Of a stretch of 64,000 nt of DNA, positions 27,005 to 35,649 are shown piece after piece. Within the stretch, counting starts at the first letter, position 1. Every line of letters starts with the position of its first letter. Location of the stretch: positions 104,819-168,818 of the forward strand of contig CAKPLZ010000002.1 of NCBI GenBank assembly GCA_934167835.1. Reading direction: 5' to 3'. The position numbers and the translations under genes are program-made. The stretch comes from an uncultured Clostridia bacterium. GTDB lineage: Bacteria; Bacillota; Clostridia; TANB77; CAG-508. The notes beneath the pieces were generated by a model. The model ran no database searches. It saw nothing but the letters and a program-made list of their open reading frames with translations, and was not told the DNA's origin.

Positions 27005-28436
27005 ATGTTTAAAAGTGTACAAATCAAAATAATATTGATTATAATGGTTCTTGGAACCCTTATGTTACTTGCTTATGGCGCATTTTCAATACATTCAATG
27101 AAAATGGCGGAAGTTTCAGAAGAAATTTTGAAAAACAATATAATGGTTGTTTTAGCAATTACCATATTATTTATAATTATTTCAATAATAATTATTTGGT
27201 TTACTTCCAAGATAATAACTAAGCCATTATATAAACTCATAAAAAGTGCTGAAAAAATAACAGAGACAGATGAGAAAAATTCAAATATACAATTTGAAAA
27301 CTCAAAAAGGAACACTGAAATAGATGAGCTTATTAATATATTTGAAGGAATGACAGCAGACCTAAAAAAGAATTTGACAGAAGTAACAAGACAAAAAAAG
27401 CAAATAGAAACAATATTGCAACACATGAATGACGGAATAATTGCATTTAATCTAGATGGAAAAATAATGCACATAAACCCAGCAGCAATAAAACTACTGG
27501 GGCTTAATGAACAAACAAAAACATTTGATGAAGTATTTAAAAAAATTGACCCAGAAATTAATTTGGAAAAAATTGTATACCTAGAAAATTGGACAACATC
27601 TGAAAAAAGAATAAGCATAAATGAAAAATACTTAAAAATATTCTTTGCTTCATTCAAAGACGAAGTGGATAGACCCGCAGGTGTTATTGTTTTGATTCAA
27701 GACATAACAGAACATGTAAGACTAGACAATATGCGTAAAGAATTTATAGCCGATGTATCACACGAACTAAAAACACCATTAACATCAATTTTAGGATATT
27801 CTGAAACACTTGCAAATTCAGAATATGATGCAGAAATGCAAGAAAAATTTTTGAAAGTAATTAGTGCCGAAGCAGTCAGAATGACAAAACTTGTAAATGA
27901 TTTATTAACACTTTCAAAATATGATAATGAATCAACAAAATGGGAAAAAGTAGAGTTTGACCTTGGAGAACTTGTAAAAGCATGCCAAGAAAATTTACAA
28001 ATAGAAATAGATAAGAAAAAACTAAAAGTAGAGTGCTTTGTAACAGCCAATGTTCCAATGATTTATGCTGATAAAGATGGAATAGAAAGAGTAGTATTAA
28101 ACATATTATCAAATAGCATAAAATACACTGAAGAAGGTGGAACTATAAAAATATATGTAGGATTTGTATATAATGATGCATATATCAAAATTATAGATAC
28201 AGGAATTGGAATACCTGAAAAAGATTTAGAAAGAATATTTGAAAGATTTTACAGAGTAGATAAAGCACGAACTAGAAAAATGGGCGGAACAGGACTTCGG
28301 ACTATCAATAGCAAAAGAAGTATTAGATAAAAATGGTGGAAGAATTGATATAAAAAGCGAAGTTGGTAAAGGAACAGAAGTTGTTATTACTTTGCCTACA
28401 ATATTAAACACAAACACTGAAGAAAGAAGGAAATAA
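27005..28436 (+). CDS. Membrane sensor histidine kinase (PhoR/WalK type), one +1 shift at CGG
   Basis: Sensor kinase partner of the preceding regulator; 476 residues when rebuilt. Hydrophobic segments at about 6-22 and 39-62, a HAMP region (TSKIITKPLYKLIKSAEKI), a PAS domain (MNDGIIAFNLDGKIMHINPAA), HisKA with phosphoacceptor His in DVSHELKTPLTSILGYSETL, and HATPase with N-box, DTGIGIPEKDLERIFERFYR. The frame then reads MGGTGL and meets CGG at 28298-28300. Skipping C28298 gives GTGLGLSIAKEVLDKNGGRIDI, the obligatory G2 box, and runs to TAA 28434-28436, just before lepB. Frame 0 would end after 10 unrelated residues and lack G2, so it should be inactive. Confidence 0.9.
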
Positions 28437-28437
28437 A

Positions 28438-29070
28438 ATGAATCCAAAAATTAAAAATGCATTAGAATGGACATATTGTATATTAATTGCAGTAATTATT
28501 GCAATTGCAGTAAAATATTTTATAGGAACACCAACAGTAGTAAGACAAACATCAATGAATAATACTCTAAAAGAAGGTCAACGCTTATGGCTTAACAGAT
28601 GGTTTAGAACAGTAAAAGGAGACCTTGATTATGGTGACATAATAACCTTTGAAGCTCCAAGTACAGTATATGTTTCATTAGAAGATATAGATTTTAACAA
28701 TCCAGTTGCAAAATATGAATATACGCCAAAAGGAGTATGGCAAAAATTTGTATACTATGTTTTAGAAACAAGCAAAACTAGCTATATAAAAAGAGTAATA
28801 GGCTTACCAGGGGACCATATAAAAATTGAAAATGGTAAAGTTTATAGAAATGGAACAGAATTAGAAGAAAAATACATACCAGAAGGAGCAATTACAGAAG
28901 GAAAAATTTATTCAGATATAACAGTTCCAGAAAATACAGTCTTTGCAATGGGAGATAACAGAGAAAACAGTGTTGACTGTAGAGAATTTGGATGTATTCC
29001 AATGGAAAAAGTCGAAAGTAAAGTTGCTTTCAGATTTTGGCCATTAAATAAATTTGGAAAGATTGATTAA
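28438..29070 (+). CDS. lepB: Signal peptidase I
   Basis: 210-residue type I leader peptidase, cutting signal peptides outside the membrane. One N-terminal membrane segment (ALEWTYCILIAVIIAIAVKYFI), then catalytic Ser in RQTSMNNTL (near 40) and catalytic Lys in YIKRVIGLPGDHI (near 119), followed by the family motif GDNRENSVDCREFG. An insert of about 40 residues lies between the two catalytic boxes. Starts one base after the rebuilt kinase stop, and is followed within 2 bases by holB. Confidence 0.93.
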   Translation: MNPKIKNALEWTYCILIAVIIAIAVKYFIGTPTVVRQTSMNNTLKEGQRLWLNRWFRTVKGDLDYGDIITFEAPSTVYVSLEDIDFNNPVAKYEYTPKGVWQKFVYYVLETSKTSYIKRVIGLPGDHIKIENGKVYRNGTELEEKYIPEGAITEGKIYSDITVPENTVFAMGDNRENSVDCREFGCIPMEKVESKVAFRFWPLNKFGKID

Positions 29071-29071
29071 A

Positions 29072-29974
29072 ATGTTTAATAATTTATTAGGAAATAATAA
29101 TAATAAAAAGAATTTTGAAACAATTATAAAAAATAATAATATATCACATAGTTATATCTTTTCAGGAATAGCAGGAATTGGAAAATTCCTGTTTGCAAAA
29201 GAATTTGCAAAAGCACTTTTGTGTACTGACGAAAGCAATAAACCTTGCGGAAAATGCAAATCTTGCGAAAGCTTTGAAAATCAAAACAATCCAGATATAA
29301 CAATAATTGACGAAAGCGATGACAGCATAAAAACAGAGCAAATAAGAGAACTTACAAGCAATGTTTTAGAAAAACCTATACAAGGAAGTAGAAAAGTTTA
29401 TATTATAAACAATAGTGAAAACATGACAAAGGAAGCACAAAACTGTTTATTAAAAACATTGGAAGAACCACCAGAATATGTAGTAATCATTCTAATTGTA
29501 AATAACGAAAATTTATTATTAAGCACAATAAAATCACGTTGCTTAAAAATTCCCTTTACAAAACTTGCTGATGAAGATATTAAACTATATTTTTCAAACA
29601 ACAATTTGCCATATACTGAAGAATTACTAAAAGCTTCAAATGGAAGCATTGGAAAAGCATTGGAAATAAGCGATAAAAGTGGTATTTTTGAAAATGTTAC
29701 AAATGTTTTTACTAAAATTGATCAAATGAATGAACTACAAATATTAAAAATTAAAGATGAAATTTTTAAAGACAAAGAAGAAATATTTTGGATTTTAGAC
29801 TATATTAATACTATTTTTTATGGTAAAATAGTAGAAAACTTAAATAAAGCAGAAAAATACGAAAAATGTATACAAGCAGTTGAAAATACAAAAATAAGGC
29901 TAAAAAGAAATGCTAATTATGATATGTGCATAGACTATTTACTTTTGGAAATAGAGAGGAGTTTTGAAGAATAA
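29072..29974 (+). CDS. holB: DNA polymerase III delta' subunit
   Basis: 300-residue clamp-loader ATPase-fold subunit. Start ATG 29072 gives MFNNLLGNNNNKKNFETII and lies right after lepB. It has the P-loop-like GIAGIGKFLFAKEFAKALLC, a zinc site CGKCKSC (near 70), EAQNCLLKTLEEPPEY (sensor/SRC region) and STIKSRCLKIPF. Gene order holB-ricT is usual in Firmicutes; the stop overlaps the start of ricT (ATAATGG). Confidence 0.92.
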   Translation: MFNNLLGNNNNKKNFETIIKNNNISHSYIFSGIAGIGKFLFAKEFAKALLCTDESNKPCGKCKSCESFENQNNPDITIIDESDDSIKTEQIRELTSNVLEKPIQGSRKVYIINNSENMTKEAQNCLLKTLEEPPEYVVIILIVNNENLLLSTIKSRCLKIPFTKLADEDIKLYFSNNNLPYTEELLKASNGSIGKALEISDKSGIFENVTNVFTKIDQMNELQILKIKDEIFKDKEEIFWILDYINTIFYGKIVENLNKAEKYEKCIQAVENTKIRLKRNANYDMCIDYLLLEIERSFEE

Positions 29975-30879
29975 TGGCAAACATTATAGGAGTACGTTTT
30001 AAAAAGGCAGGAAAAATATATTTTTTTGACCCAGCAGGAAAACAAGTAGCAAGGGGAGAACATGTAATTGTTGAAACATCTATGGGAATGGAATATGGAG
30101 AAGTAGTAATTGCAAATAGACAATTACCACAAGAAAAGATTGTTGCACCATTAAAAAAGATTATAAGAGTTGCAAATCGTCAAGATGCTAAACAAAACGA
30201 AGAAAACAAAAAGCAAGAAAAAGAAGCATTTAAACTATGTGAAAAGAAAATAAAAGAACATGGTTTAGATATGAAACTAATGGATGTTGAGTTTAAATTC
30301 GATAAAAGCAAAATACTATTTTTCTTTACAGCAGATGGTAGAATCGATTTTAGAGAATTGGTAAGAGATTTGGCCTCAGTATACAAAACAAGGATTGAAT
30401 TAAGGCAAGTTGGTGTAAGAGATGAAGTTAGAAGACTTGGTGGAAATGGCGTTTGTGGGCGCGAGCTATGTTGCTGTTCTTTCTTGGGCAATTTTGAGAC
30501 AGTATCTATAAAAATGGCTAAAGAACAAAATGTATCTTTAAATCCTTCTAAAATTTCAGGAAACTGTGGAAGACTAATGTGCTGCCTACAATATGAACAA
30601 AATGTGTATGAAGACAAATTAAAGAAATTGCCTAAAATAGGTGCAATAGTAAAAACTGCAGAAGGAAAAGGCGAAGTATGTGGAATTGAAACTTTGAAGG
30701 AAATTGTAAAAGTAAAATTCAAAGATGGTGACGAAACATATTTTAAAAAATATAATGCAAAAGACATAAAAATTATTAAAAATGTTGAAAAATCTGATGA
30801 TTCTAATATAAATAAAGAAGATTTAGCAGAACTTAAAAAACTAGAAGAATTGGACAAAAAGGATAGAAAAAATTCATAA
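29974..30879 (+). CDS. ricT: PSP1-domain protein RicT (YaaT)
   Basis: 301-residue member of the RicA/RicF/RicT complex, which in Bacillus binds two 4Fe-4S clusters and assists RNase Y in mRNA processing. PSP1 domain begins GVRFKKAGKIYFFDPAG; the cysteine cluster GVCGRELCCCSFL (near 162-172) and CGRLMCCLQY (near 200) are conserved. The C-terminal tail is Lys/Glu-rich. Directly coupled to holB. Confidence 0.93.
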   Translation: MANIIGVRFKKAGKIYFFDPAGKQVARGEHVIVETSMGMEYGEVVIANRQLPQEKIVAPLKKIIRVANRQDAKQNEENKKQEKEAFKLCEKKIKEHGLDMKLMDVEFKFDKSKILFFFTADGRIDFRELVRDLASVYKTRIELRQVGVRDEVRRLGGNGVCGRELCCCSFLGNFETVSIKMAKEQNVSLNPSKISGNCGRLMCCLQYEQNVYEDKLKKLPKIGAIVKTAEGKGEVCGIETLKEIVKVKFKDGDETYFKKYNAKDIKIIKNVEKSDDSNINKEDLAELKKLEELDKKDRKNS

Positions 30880-30948
30880 ATGATATAAACAGGAAACTTA
30901 ATGTTTCTTGAATATATATTAATACCAATAATAAAGGAGGGAACAAAA

Positions 30949-31119
30949 ATGGCATATAAAATAACAGATAAATGTATTAGTTGTGGAGCATGTGCAGCAG
31001 AATGCCCAGTATCTTGCATATCTCAAGGAGATACAACTTATGTTATAGACAAAAACTCTTGTATAGGATGTGGTACATGTTCAGGAGTATGCCCAGTAGG
31101 AGCTCCAGAAGAAGAATAA
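30949..31119 (+). CDS. 2[4Fe-4S] ferredoxin
   Basis: 56-residue electron carrier of clostridial type: CISCGACAAECPVSC and CIGCGTCSGVCPVG hold the eight cluster cysteines. ATG 30949 has AAGGAGGG upstream; an in-frame ATG at 30901 lies before that site. Single gene between ricT and glmM, ended by a hairpin. Confidence 0.96.
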   Translation: MAYKITDKCISCGACAAECPVSCISQGDTTYVIDKNSCIGCGTCSGVCPVGAPEEE

Positions 31120-31129
31120 TTGATAAAAG

Positions 31130-31160
31130 CATGTTAAGTATTACATAAATACTTAACATG
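31130..31160 (+). terminator. Hairpin after the ferredoxin gene
   Basis: 11-bp perfect stem CATGTTAAGTA/TACTTAACATG, loop of 9 bases. Only a weakly T-rich tail follows. Confidence 0.55.
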
Positions 31161-31212
31161 ATATAAATTAATATAATTTTTCATTTTTAATATTTTTTTA
31201 ATGTTCAAACAA

Positions 31213-31318
31213 TATAATAATTGGCATAGACAGCAAGTGTATACCCCCAAAAAGAAATATCACCCCAAAATATTATGAATGAAAGATTATATAAAAATAA
31301 TCTTTTATTCATTTTTTT
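31213..31318 (+). ncRNA. Possible small RNA between ferredoxin and glmM
   Basis: In this 300-base gap there is no gene. A TATAAT (31213-31218, weak -35) is followed by about 60 bases with CCCCCAAAAAG and CACCCCAAAA and then a terminator-like stem GAATGAAAGATTA/TAATCTTTTATTC (31277-31310) with a T8 run. Promoter plus terminator without a frame suggests a short RNA; the weak -35 keeps this speculative. Confidence 0.3.
31277..31318 (+). terminator. Rho-independent terminator
   Basis: 13-bp stem with one G-T pair, 8-base loop, then ATTTTTTTT. Confidence 0.7.
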
Positions 31319-31339
31319 TATGAAAAAACTAAAAATGTA

Positions 31340-31368
31340 TTGCATTTTATTTGCAAAATCAATATAAT
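31340..31368 (+). promoter_or_regulatory. Promoter of glmM
   Basis: TTGCAT (31340-31345), 17-base spacer, TATAAT (31363-31368), 48 bases before ATG. Confidence 0.6.
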
Positions 31369-31416
31369 GTTATTAGCAATTTTTAATATATGCAATAAGA
31401 GAAAGGATGGCACAAA

Positions 31417-32781
31417 ATGAGAAAATATTTTGGAACAGATGGAATTAGAAGGATAGCCAACACAGAATTAACCCCAGAATTAGTATATAAAGTAGCAAAA
31501 GCTGGCGCATATATTTTAGCAAAACATTCAGATCATGCGCCTACAATCTTAATAGGAAGAGATACTAGAATATCAGGGACACTTATAGAAAGCGCTATGA
31601 CAGCTGGATTTTTAAGCTATGGAGCAAATGTAAAACTATTGGGAGTTATTCCAACACCAGGTGTAGCATACTTAACTAAGAAAATGAAGGCAGATGCAAG
31701 TGTAGTAATTTCAGCATCACATAATACTTATGAATTTAATGGAATAAAATATTTTAGCAATAAAGGTATGAAAATACCAGATGAAATAGAAGAAGAAATA
31801 GAAGAAGTTCTTGAATCAGCAAATTTTGATGAACTAACTGCACATCCAAGCAAAATCGGTGTTTCAGAATATAGAGAAGATTTGGTAGATGAGTACATAT
31901 ATCTTCTTAGAAAAAATTTCGAGGAAAATATTGAAAGCAATTTAAAACCAGACTTTAAAGTTGTTTTAGATGTTGCAAATGGTGCAACATACAAAGTTGC
32001 AGATAAAGTATTTAGCAAACTTGGAATTAATTATGAAATTATAAATAATACTCCAAATGGAATAAATATCAATGATAACTGTGGTTCAACACATCTAGAA
32101 AATTTAAAAAGATACGTTTTCGAAAACAATATGAGCTTAGGAATTGCTTATGATGGTGATGGAGATAGATGCCTTGCAATTGACGATAAAGGCAACGAAA
32201 TTGATGGAGACACATTACTTGCAATATTTGGAAACTACCTAAAAGAAAAAGGAAAATTGAAGAATGATACAATAGTTGCAACAATTATGAGCAATTTAGG
32301 ACTAAATAAATTTGCAAAAGAAAATAACCTAAATTTAAAACAGACAAAAGTTGGAGACAGATATGTTTTGGAGGAAATGTTAAAAAATGATTACAACCTA
32401 GGAGGGGAACAATCTGGACATATCATAATGCTTGATTATAACCCTACAGGAGATGGAATATTAACATCACTTATGTTAATACAAATATTATTAGAAAAAA
32501 ATATGAAAGCATCAGAATTATGTAAAACTATAAAAAAATATCCTCAGGTTTTAATAAATGTAAAGGTTTGCACAGATAAGAAAAATTTATACCAAAGTGA
32601 TGAGGAAATACAAAAGAAAATTAAACAAATTGAGGATGAACTTGAAAACGAAGGTAGAGTTATAATAAGAGCATCAGGAACGGAACCTTTAATAAGAGTA
32701 ATGCTTGAAGGCGCAAATCAAAGCGACATTGAGCAAAAAGCTACTGAATTAGCTAATTTAATTAAAATTAAATTAAATTAA
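31417..32781 (+). CDS. glmM: Phosphoglucosamine mutase
   Basis: 454-residue enzyme converting glucosamine-6-phosphate to glucosamine-1-phosphate for peptidoglycan precursors. Starts RKYFGTDGIRRIAN; active-site Ser in VVISASHNTYEFNGIKYF (near 102), metal loop AYDGDGDRCLAID (near 245), sugar-binding GGEQSGH (near 327) and phosphate-binding RASGTEPLIRVM near the end. Full length with AAAGGATGG upstream. Confidence 0.97.
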   Translation: MRKYFGTDGIRRIANTELTPELVYKVAKAGAYILAKHSDHAPTILIGRDTRISGTLIESAMTAGFLSYGANVKLLGVIPTPGVAYLTKKMKADASVVISASHNTYEFNGIKYFSNKGMKIPDEIEEEIEEVLESANFDELTAHPSKIGVSEYREDLVDEYIYLLRKNFEENIESNLKPDFKVVLDVANGATYKVADKVFSKLGINYEIINNTPNGININDNCGSTHLENLKRYVFENNMSLGIAYDGDGDRCLAIDDKGNEIDGDTLLAIFGNYLKEKGKLKNDTIVATIMSNLGLNKFAKENNLNLKQTKVGDRYVLEEMLKNDYNLGGEQSGHIIMLDYNPTGDGILTSLMLIQILLEKNMKASELCKTIKKYPQVLINVKVCTDKKNLYQSDEEIQKKIKQIEDELENEGRVIIRASGTEPLIRVMLEGANQSDIEQKATELANLIKIKLN

Positions 32782-32823
32782 TTTAGGGTTAAATCCCACA
32801 AAAGAAAAGGAGGAGGGAGAGGA

Positions 32824-33165
32824 ATGTTTCTTATCAATATATCTGAACCAATAACACTATTATTACTTACTGTTGCAACAATACTACTTATTTTTCTAGG
32901 AAAAGAGGTTAAAAAACCTTATATACCTGCATTTGCTCTATTTGCTTACTTATTATTAGTAGTAATGCACAGTATTCAACTAGCAAACTTAACAGAAGAA
33001 TTACATGATGTTTATTACAATGTATTAATCAGATGTATATCAATAGATTGCATAATGATATTTGTATCATTCTTTGCATATCTATGGGTAGATGACATAG
33101 CAAGCAAATTTTACAAGAAAAAAAGTCTTGATAACAGTCTAGACTGGTTCTGGAATAAAATCTAG
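32824..33165 (+). CDS. Small membrane protein, unknown
   Basis: 113 residues with three hydrophobic segments (about 8-26, 33-55, 70-93) and a short charged tail. I do not recognise the family. GGAGGGAGAGG stands just before ATG. It follows glmM by 42 bases and is closed by a strong terminator, so it may be cotranscribed with glmM. Confidence 0.8.
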   Translation: MFLINISEPITLLLLTVATILLIFLGKEVKKPYIPAFALFAYLLLVVMHSIQLANLTEELHDVYYNVLIRCISIDCIMIFVSFFAYLWVDDIASKFYKKKSLDNSLDWFWNKI

Positions 33166-33170
33166 AGTAA

Positions 33171-33201
33171 AAAAGTGGGACAAGTTATTGTTCCACTTTT
33201 A
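33171..33201 (+). terminator. Rho-independent terminator
   Basis: 12-bp stem AAAAGTGGGACA/TGTTCCACTTTT (one G-T pair), loop of 6. Confidence 0.75.
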
Positions 33202-33227
33202 TCCATAATATCAAAAAGGAGACAAAC

Positions 33228-33713
33228 ATGCAAAAAAAGGTAATAATTATTAATGGAACTGGTGGGTCAGGAAAAGACACCTTTGTTGAATTTTGTGCAG
33301 AATTTGCAAAGGTAACCAATATATCATCAGTAGATAAAGTCAAAGAAGCTGCTGCTGTATTAGTTGGTTGGAACGGGGAGAAAGATGAAAAAAGTCGAAA
33401 ACTTTTAGTAGACTTAAAACAGCTAAGTATAGAATATAATGATGCTCCAACTAAGTATATTCAGCAAAAATTCAATGAATTCTTAGAAAGCGACTCAGAA
33501 TATATGTTTATCCACATAAGAGAAATTAATGAAATTATAAAAGTTCAAAAACTTTTAAATGCAAAAACTTTACTTGTTAGAAATCCACGTGTGGCGCTAA
33601 TAACAAGCAATAGCTCAGATGGAAATGTGTATAAATTCAATTACGATTACATAATTGAAAACGATGGAACTTTAGAAGACTTAAAAGAAAAGGCAAGGAA
33701 ATTTGTATTATGA
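33228..33713 (+). CDS. P-loop nucleotide/nucleoside kinase-like protein
   Basis: 161 residues with an N-terminal Walker A IINGTGGSGKDTFVEFC and a fold like deoxynucleoside monophosphate or adenylate-type kinases; the substrate cannot be told. HIREINEIIKVQ and LLVRNPRVA may form the lid/base region. It overlaps the start of nadD by 4 bases (ATGA), so it may serve nucleotide or cofactor metabolism. GGAG is upstream of ATG. Confidence 0.75.
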   Translation: MQKKVIIINGTGGSGKDTFVEFCAEFAKVTNISSVDKVKEAAAVLVGWNGEKDEKSRKLLVDLKQLSIEYNDAPTKYIQQKFNEFLESDSEYMFIHIREINEIIKVQKLLNAKTLLVRNPRVALITSNSSDGNVYKFNYDYIIENDGTLEDLKEKARKFVL

Positions 33714-34294
33714 AAAATGAAAAAATAGGATTTTTTGGAGGATGTTTTAACCCACCAACTAATGTACATATAGGTATTGCAAAAAAACTAATAACTAAAG
33801 GCTTAGTAGATAAAGTTGTATTTATACCAGTAGGCGATTACTATCCCAAAAATGAATTAATTAAAGCTCAGCACAGGTATAATATGCTAAAACTAGCTTG
33901 CCAGAATGAACCTAATATTGATGTTGATGATATTGCCCTAAAAGAGCAAAGAAACCTATATGCAACTGATACATTTGAACTTATACAAAATAAATATACA
34001 AAAGAAGATATTTATTTTATTATGGGCTCAGATAATTTTGAAAAAATGCCAAATTGGAAGAATTATGATGCACTTATCTCAAAATATAAATTTATTGTAA
34101 TTGAGAGATTAAAACATGAAATTAATCAAAAACATGATAATGTAATATACTACAAAACAAACCTAAAAGAAGATGTAAGTTCAAGTAATATAAGAAAAAT
34201 GCTAAAATCAAATAAATCAACAGAGCATTGGTTAAACCCAGAAGTAATGAAATATATACAGAAAAACAAGCTATATTCTGAGCAAAACACATAG
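33710..34294 (+). CDS. nadD: Nicotinate-nucleotide adenylyltransferase-like protein
   Basis: 194-residue nucleotidyltransferase of the NadD family, which makes deamido-NAD. The signature GFFGGCFNPPTNVHIGIAK (GxFxPxHxGH variant, with Asn-Val-His in place of the common His-x-Gly-His) and the C-terminal SSSNIRKML (ISSTxIR-type) are present, as is FIMGSDNFEKMPNWKNYDAL. The missing YqeK/RsfS neighbours that usually follow nadD leave some doubt about whether this is the main NadD or a paralogue. Confidence 0.75.
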   Translation: MKNEKIGFFGGCFNPPTNVHIGIAKKLITKGLVDKVVFIPVGDYYPKNELIKAQHRYNMLKLACQNEPNIDVDDIALKEQRNLYATDTFELIQNKYTKEDIYFIMGSDNFEKMPNWKNYDALISKYKFIVIERLKHEINQKHDNVIYYKTNLKEDVSSSNIRKMLKSNKSTEHWLNPEVMKYIQKNKLYSEQNT

Positions 34295-34335
34295 AAAAAT
34301 CAAGATATTTTAGAAAATATCTTGATTTTTCTATG
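34290..34335. terminator. Terminator after nadD-like gene
   Basis: 22-bp inverted repeat with arms 34290-34311 and 34314-34335, T-rich on the distal side. Confidence 0.8.
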
Positions 34336-34389
34336 TGAAAACATATATAATATAGATATTAAGTCATTGCAAAAGAAAGGAAAAAACAA

Positions 34390-35649
34390 TTGGAAAAGAT
34401 ATCTTATATATATGATCAAGCAAATAAATGTTTGAACTGTGTAAAACCAATGTGCAGAGAAAAAGGCTGCCCTTTAAAAACAAATATTCCTAAGTTCATT
34501 TCTGAAATAAAAAGTAACAATATTGAAAGAGCTTATAATATTTTGCAGGAAAACAATATTTTAAGTGATATATGCAGTAGAGTATGTCCTGTTCATAATC
34601 AATGTATGGGAAAATGCGTAAAAGGAATAAAAGGAGAACCAGTAAAAATAAACTATTTAGAGCATTTTGTAAATGAATGGGCTATAGAAAATAACATTTT
34701 ATATGTTCCCAAAATTGAAAAAGAATGTAATAAAAAAGTTGCAATAATTGGTTCTGGACCTGCAGGAATAGCTTGCGCAGTGGAGCTTAGAAAACATGGA
34801 GCAAATGTTACAATTTTTGAAAAGGAACCAAAATGCGGAGGAATCTTAGAGTATGGAATTCCAGATTTTAGATTAAATAAAAAAAGTATAGATAGATTAA
34901 TTAAACAACTAGAATTATTAAACATTGAAATAAAAACAAACATAGAATTTGGAAAAGATATAACAGTGGATTCTTTGAAAAACCAAGGATATGATTTTAT
35001 ATTTTTGGGAATAGGTGCAGAAAAACAAAGTACTTATAGTTTAACAACAAAAGAAACAAAAGATATTTATAAATCTGATGATTTTCTTAAAATGTATAAT
35101 GAAGGAAAATACATTTCAAACCTTGGAACAGTAATAGTAATAGGAGGAGGAAATGTAGCCATGGATGCAGCCAGAGCAGCTGTAAGAATGGGTGCAAATG
35201 TTGTTAAAATCCTATATAGGAGAAATCAAGAATTAATGCCAGCAAGTGCAGAAGAACTGCAGGATGCAATAAATGATGGAGTTCAAATGTTTTTTCAAAC
35301 AAAAGTTGTTTCAGCAGATGTTTTTGATGGCAAGGTGCAGAAAATTGAATGTATAAAAACAAAAATTGAAAATGATAAGGCTGTAGACATAGAAAATTCA
35401 AACTATTTTTTAAATGCAAATACAATCATTTTTGCAATTGGTGCAAAAGCAAATGATAAAATATTAGAAAGTCAAAATCTGGAAACCGAATATGGTTTGT
35501 GCAAAGTAGATGAAAATTACAGGACAAATATTGATTGGGTTTATGCAGGTGGAGATTTAGTAGAATCAAAATCATCAGTTGCTACAGCAGCTGCAACGGG
35601 AAAGGCGGCAGCACAAGCAATTTTAAATAGAAAGGAATGTGATAAATAA
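34390..35649 (+). CDS. NAD(P)H-dependent FAD oxidoreductase, glutamate synthase small subunit type
   Basis: 419-residue GltD-family protein: N-terminal 4Fe-4S-binding module (CLNCVKPMCREKGCPL near 15; CSRVCPVHNQCMGKC near 60), FAD-binding IIGSGPAGIACAVEL (near 120) and NAD(P)-binding VIGGGNVAMDAARAA (near 255), ending in a second FAD motif YAGGDLVESKSSVATA. It transfers electrons from NADPH to a partner; no large GltB is nearby, so the partner may differ (for example a ferredoxin or another synthase). The start TTG 34390 has AAAGGA upstream. Its stop overlaps the der start. Confidence 0.88.
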   Translation: MEKISYIYDQANKCLNCVKPMCREKGCPLKTNIPKFISEIKSNNIERAYNILQENNILSDICSRVCPVHNQCMGKCVKGIKGEPVKINYLEHFVNEWAIENNILYVPKIEKECNKKVAIIGSGPAGIACAVELRKHGANVTIFEKEPKCGGILEYGIPDFRLNKKSIDRLIKQLELLNIEIKTNIEFGKDITVDSLKNQGYDFIFLGIGAEKQSTYSLTTKETKDIYKSDDFLKMYNEGKYISNLGTVIVIGGGNVAMDAARAAVRMGANVVKILYRRNQELMPASAEELQDAINDGVQMFFQTKVVSADVFDGKVQKIECIKTKIENDKAVDIENSNYFLNANTIIFAIGAKANDKILESQNLETEYGLCKVDENYRTNIDWVYAGGDLVESKSSVATAAATGKAAAQAILNRKECDK

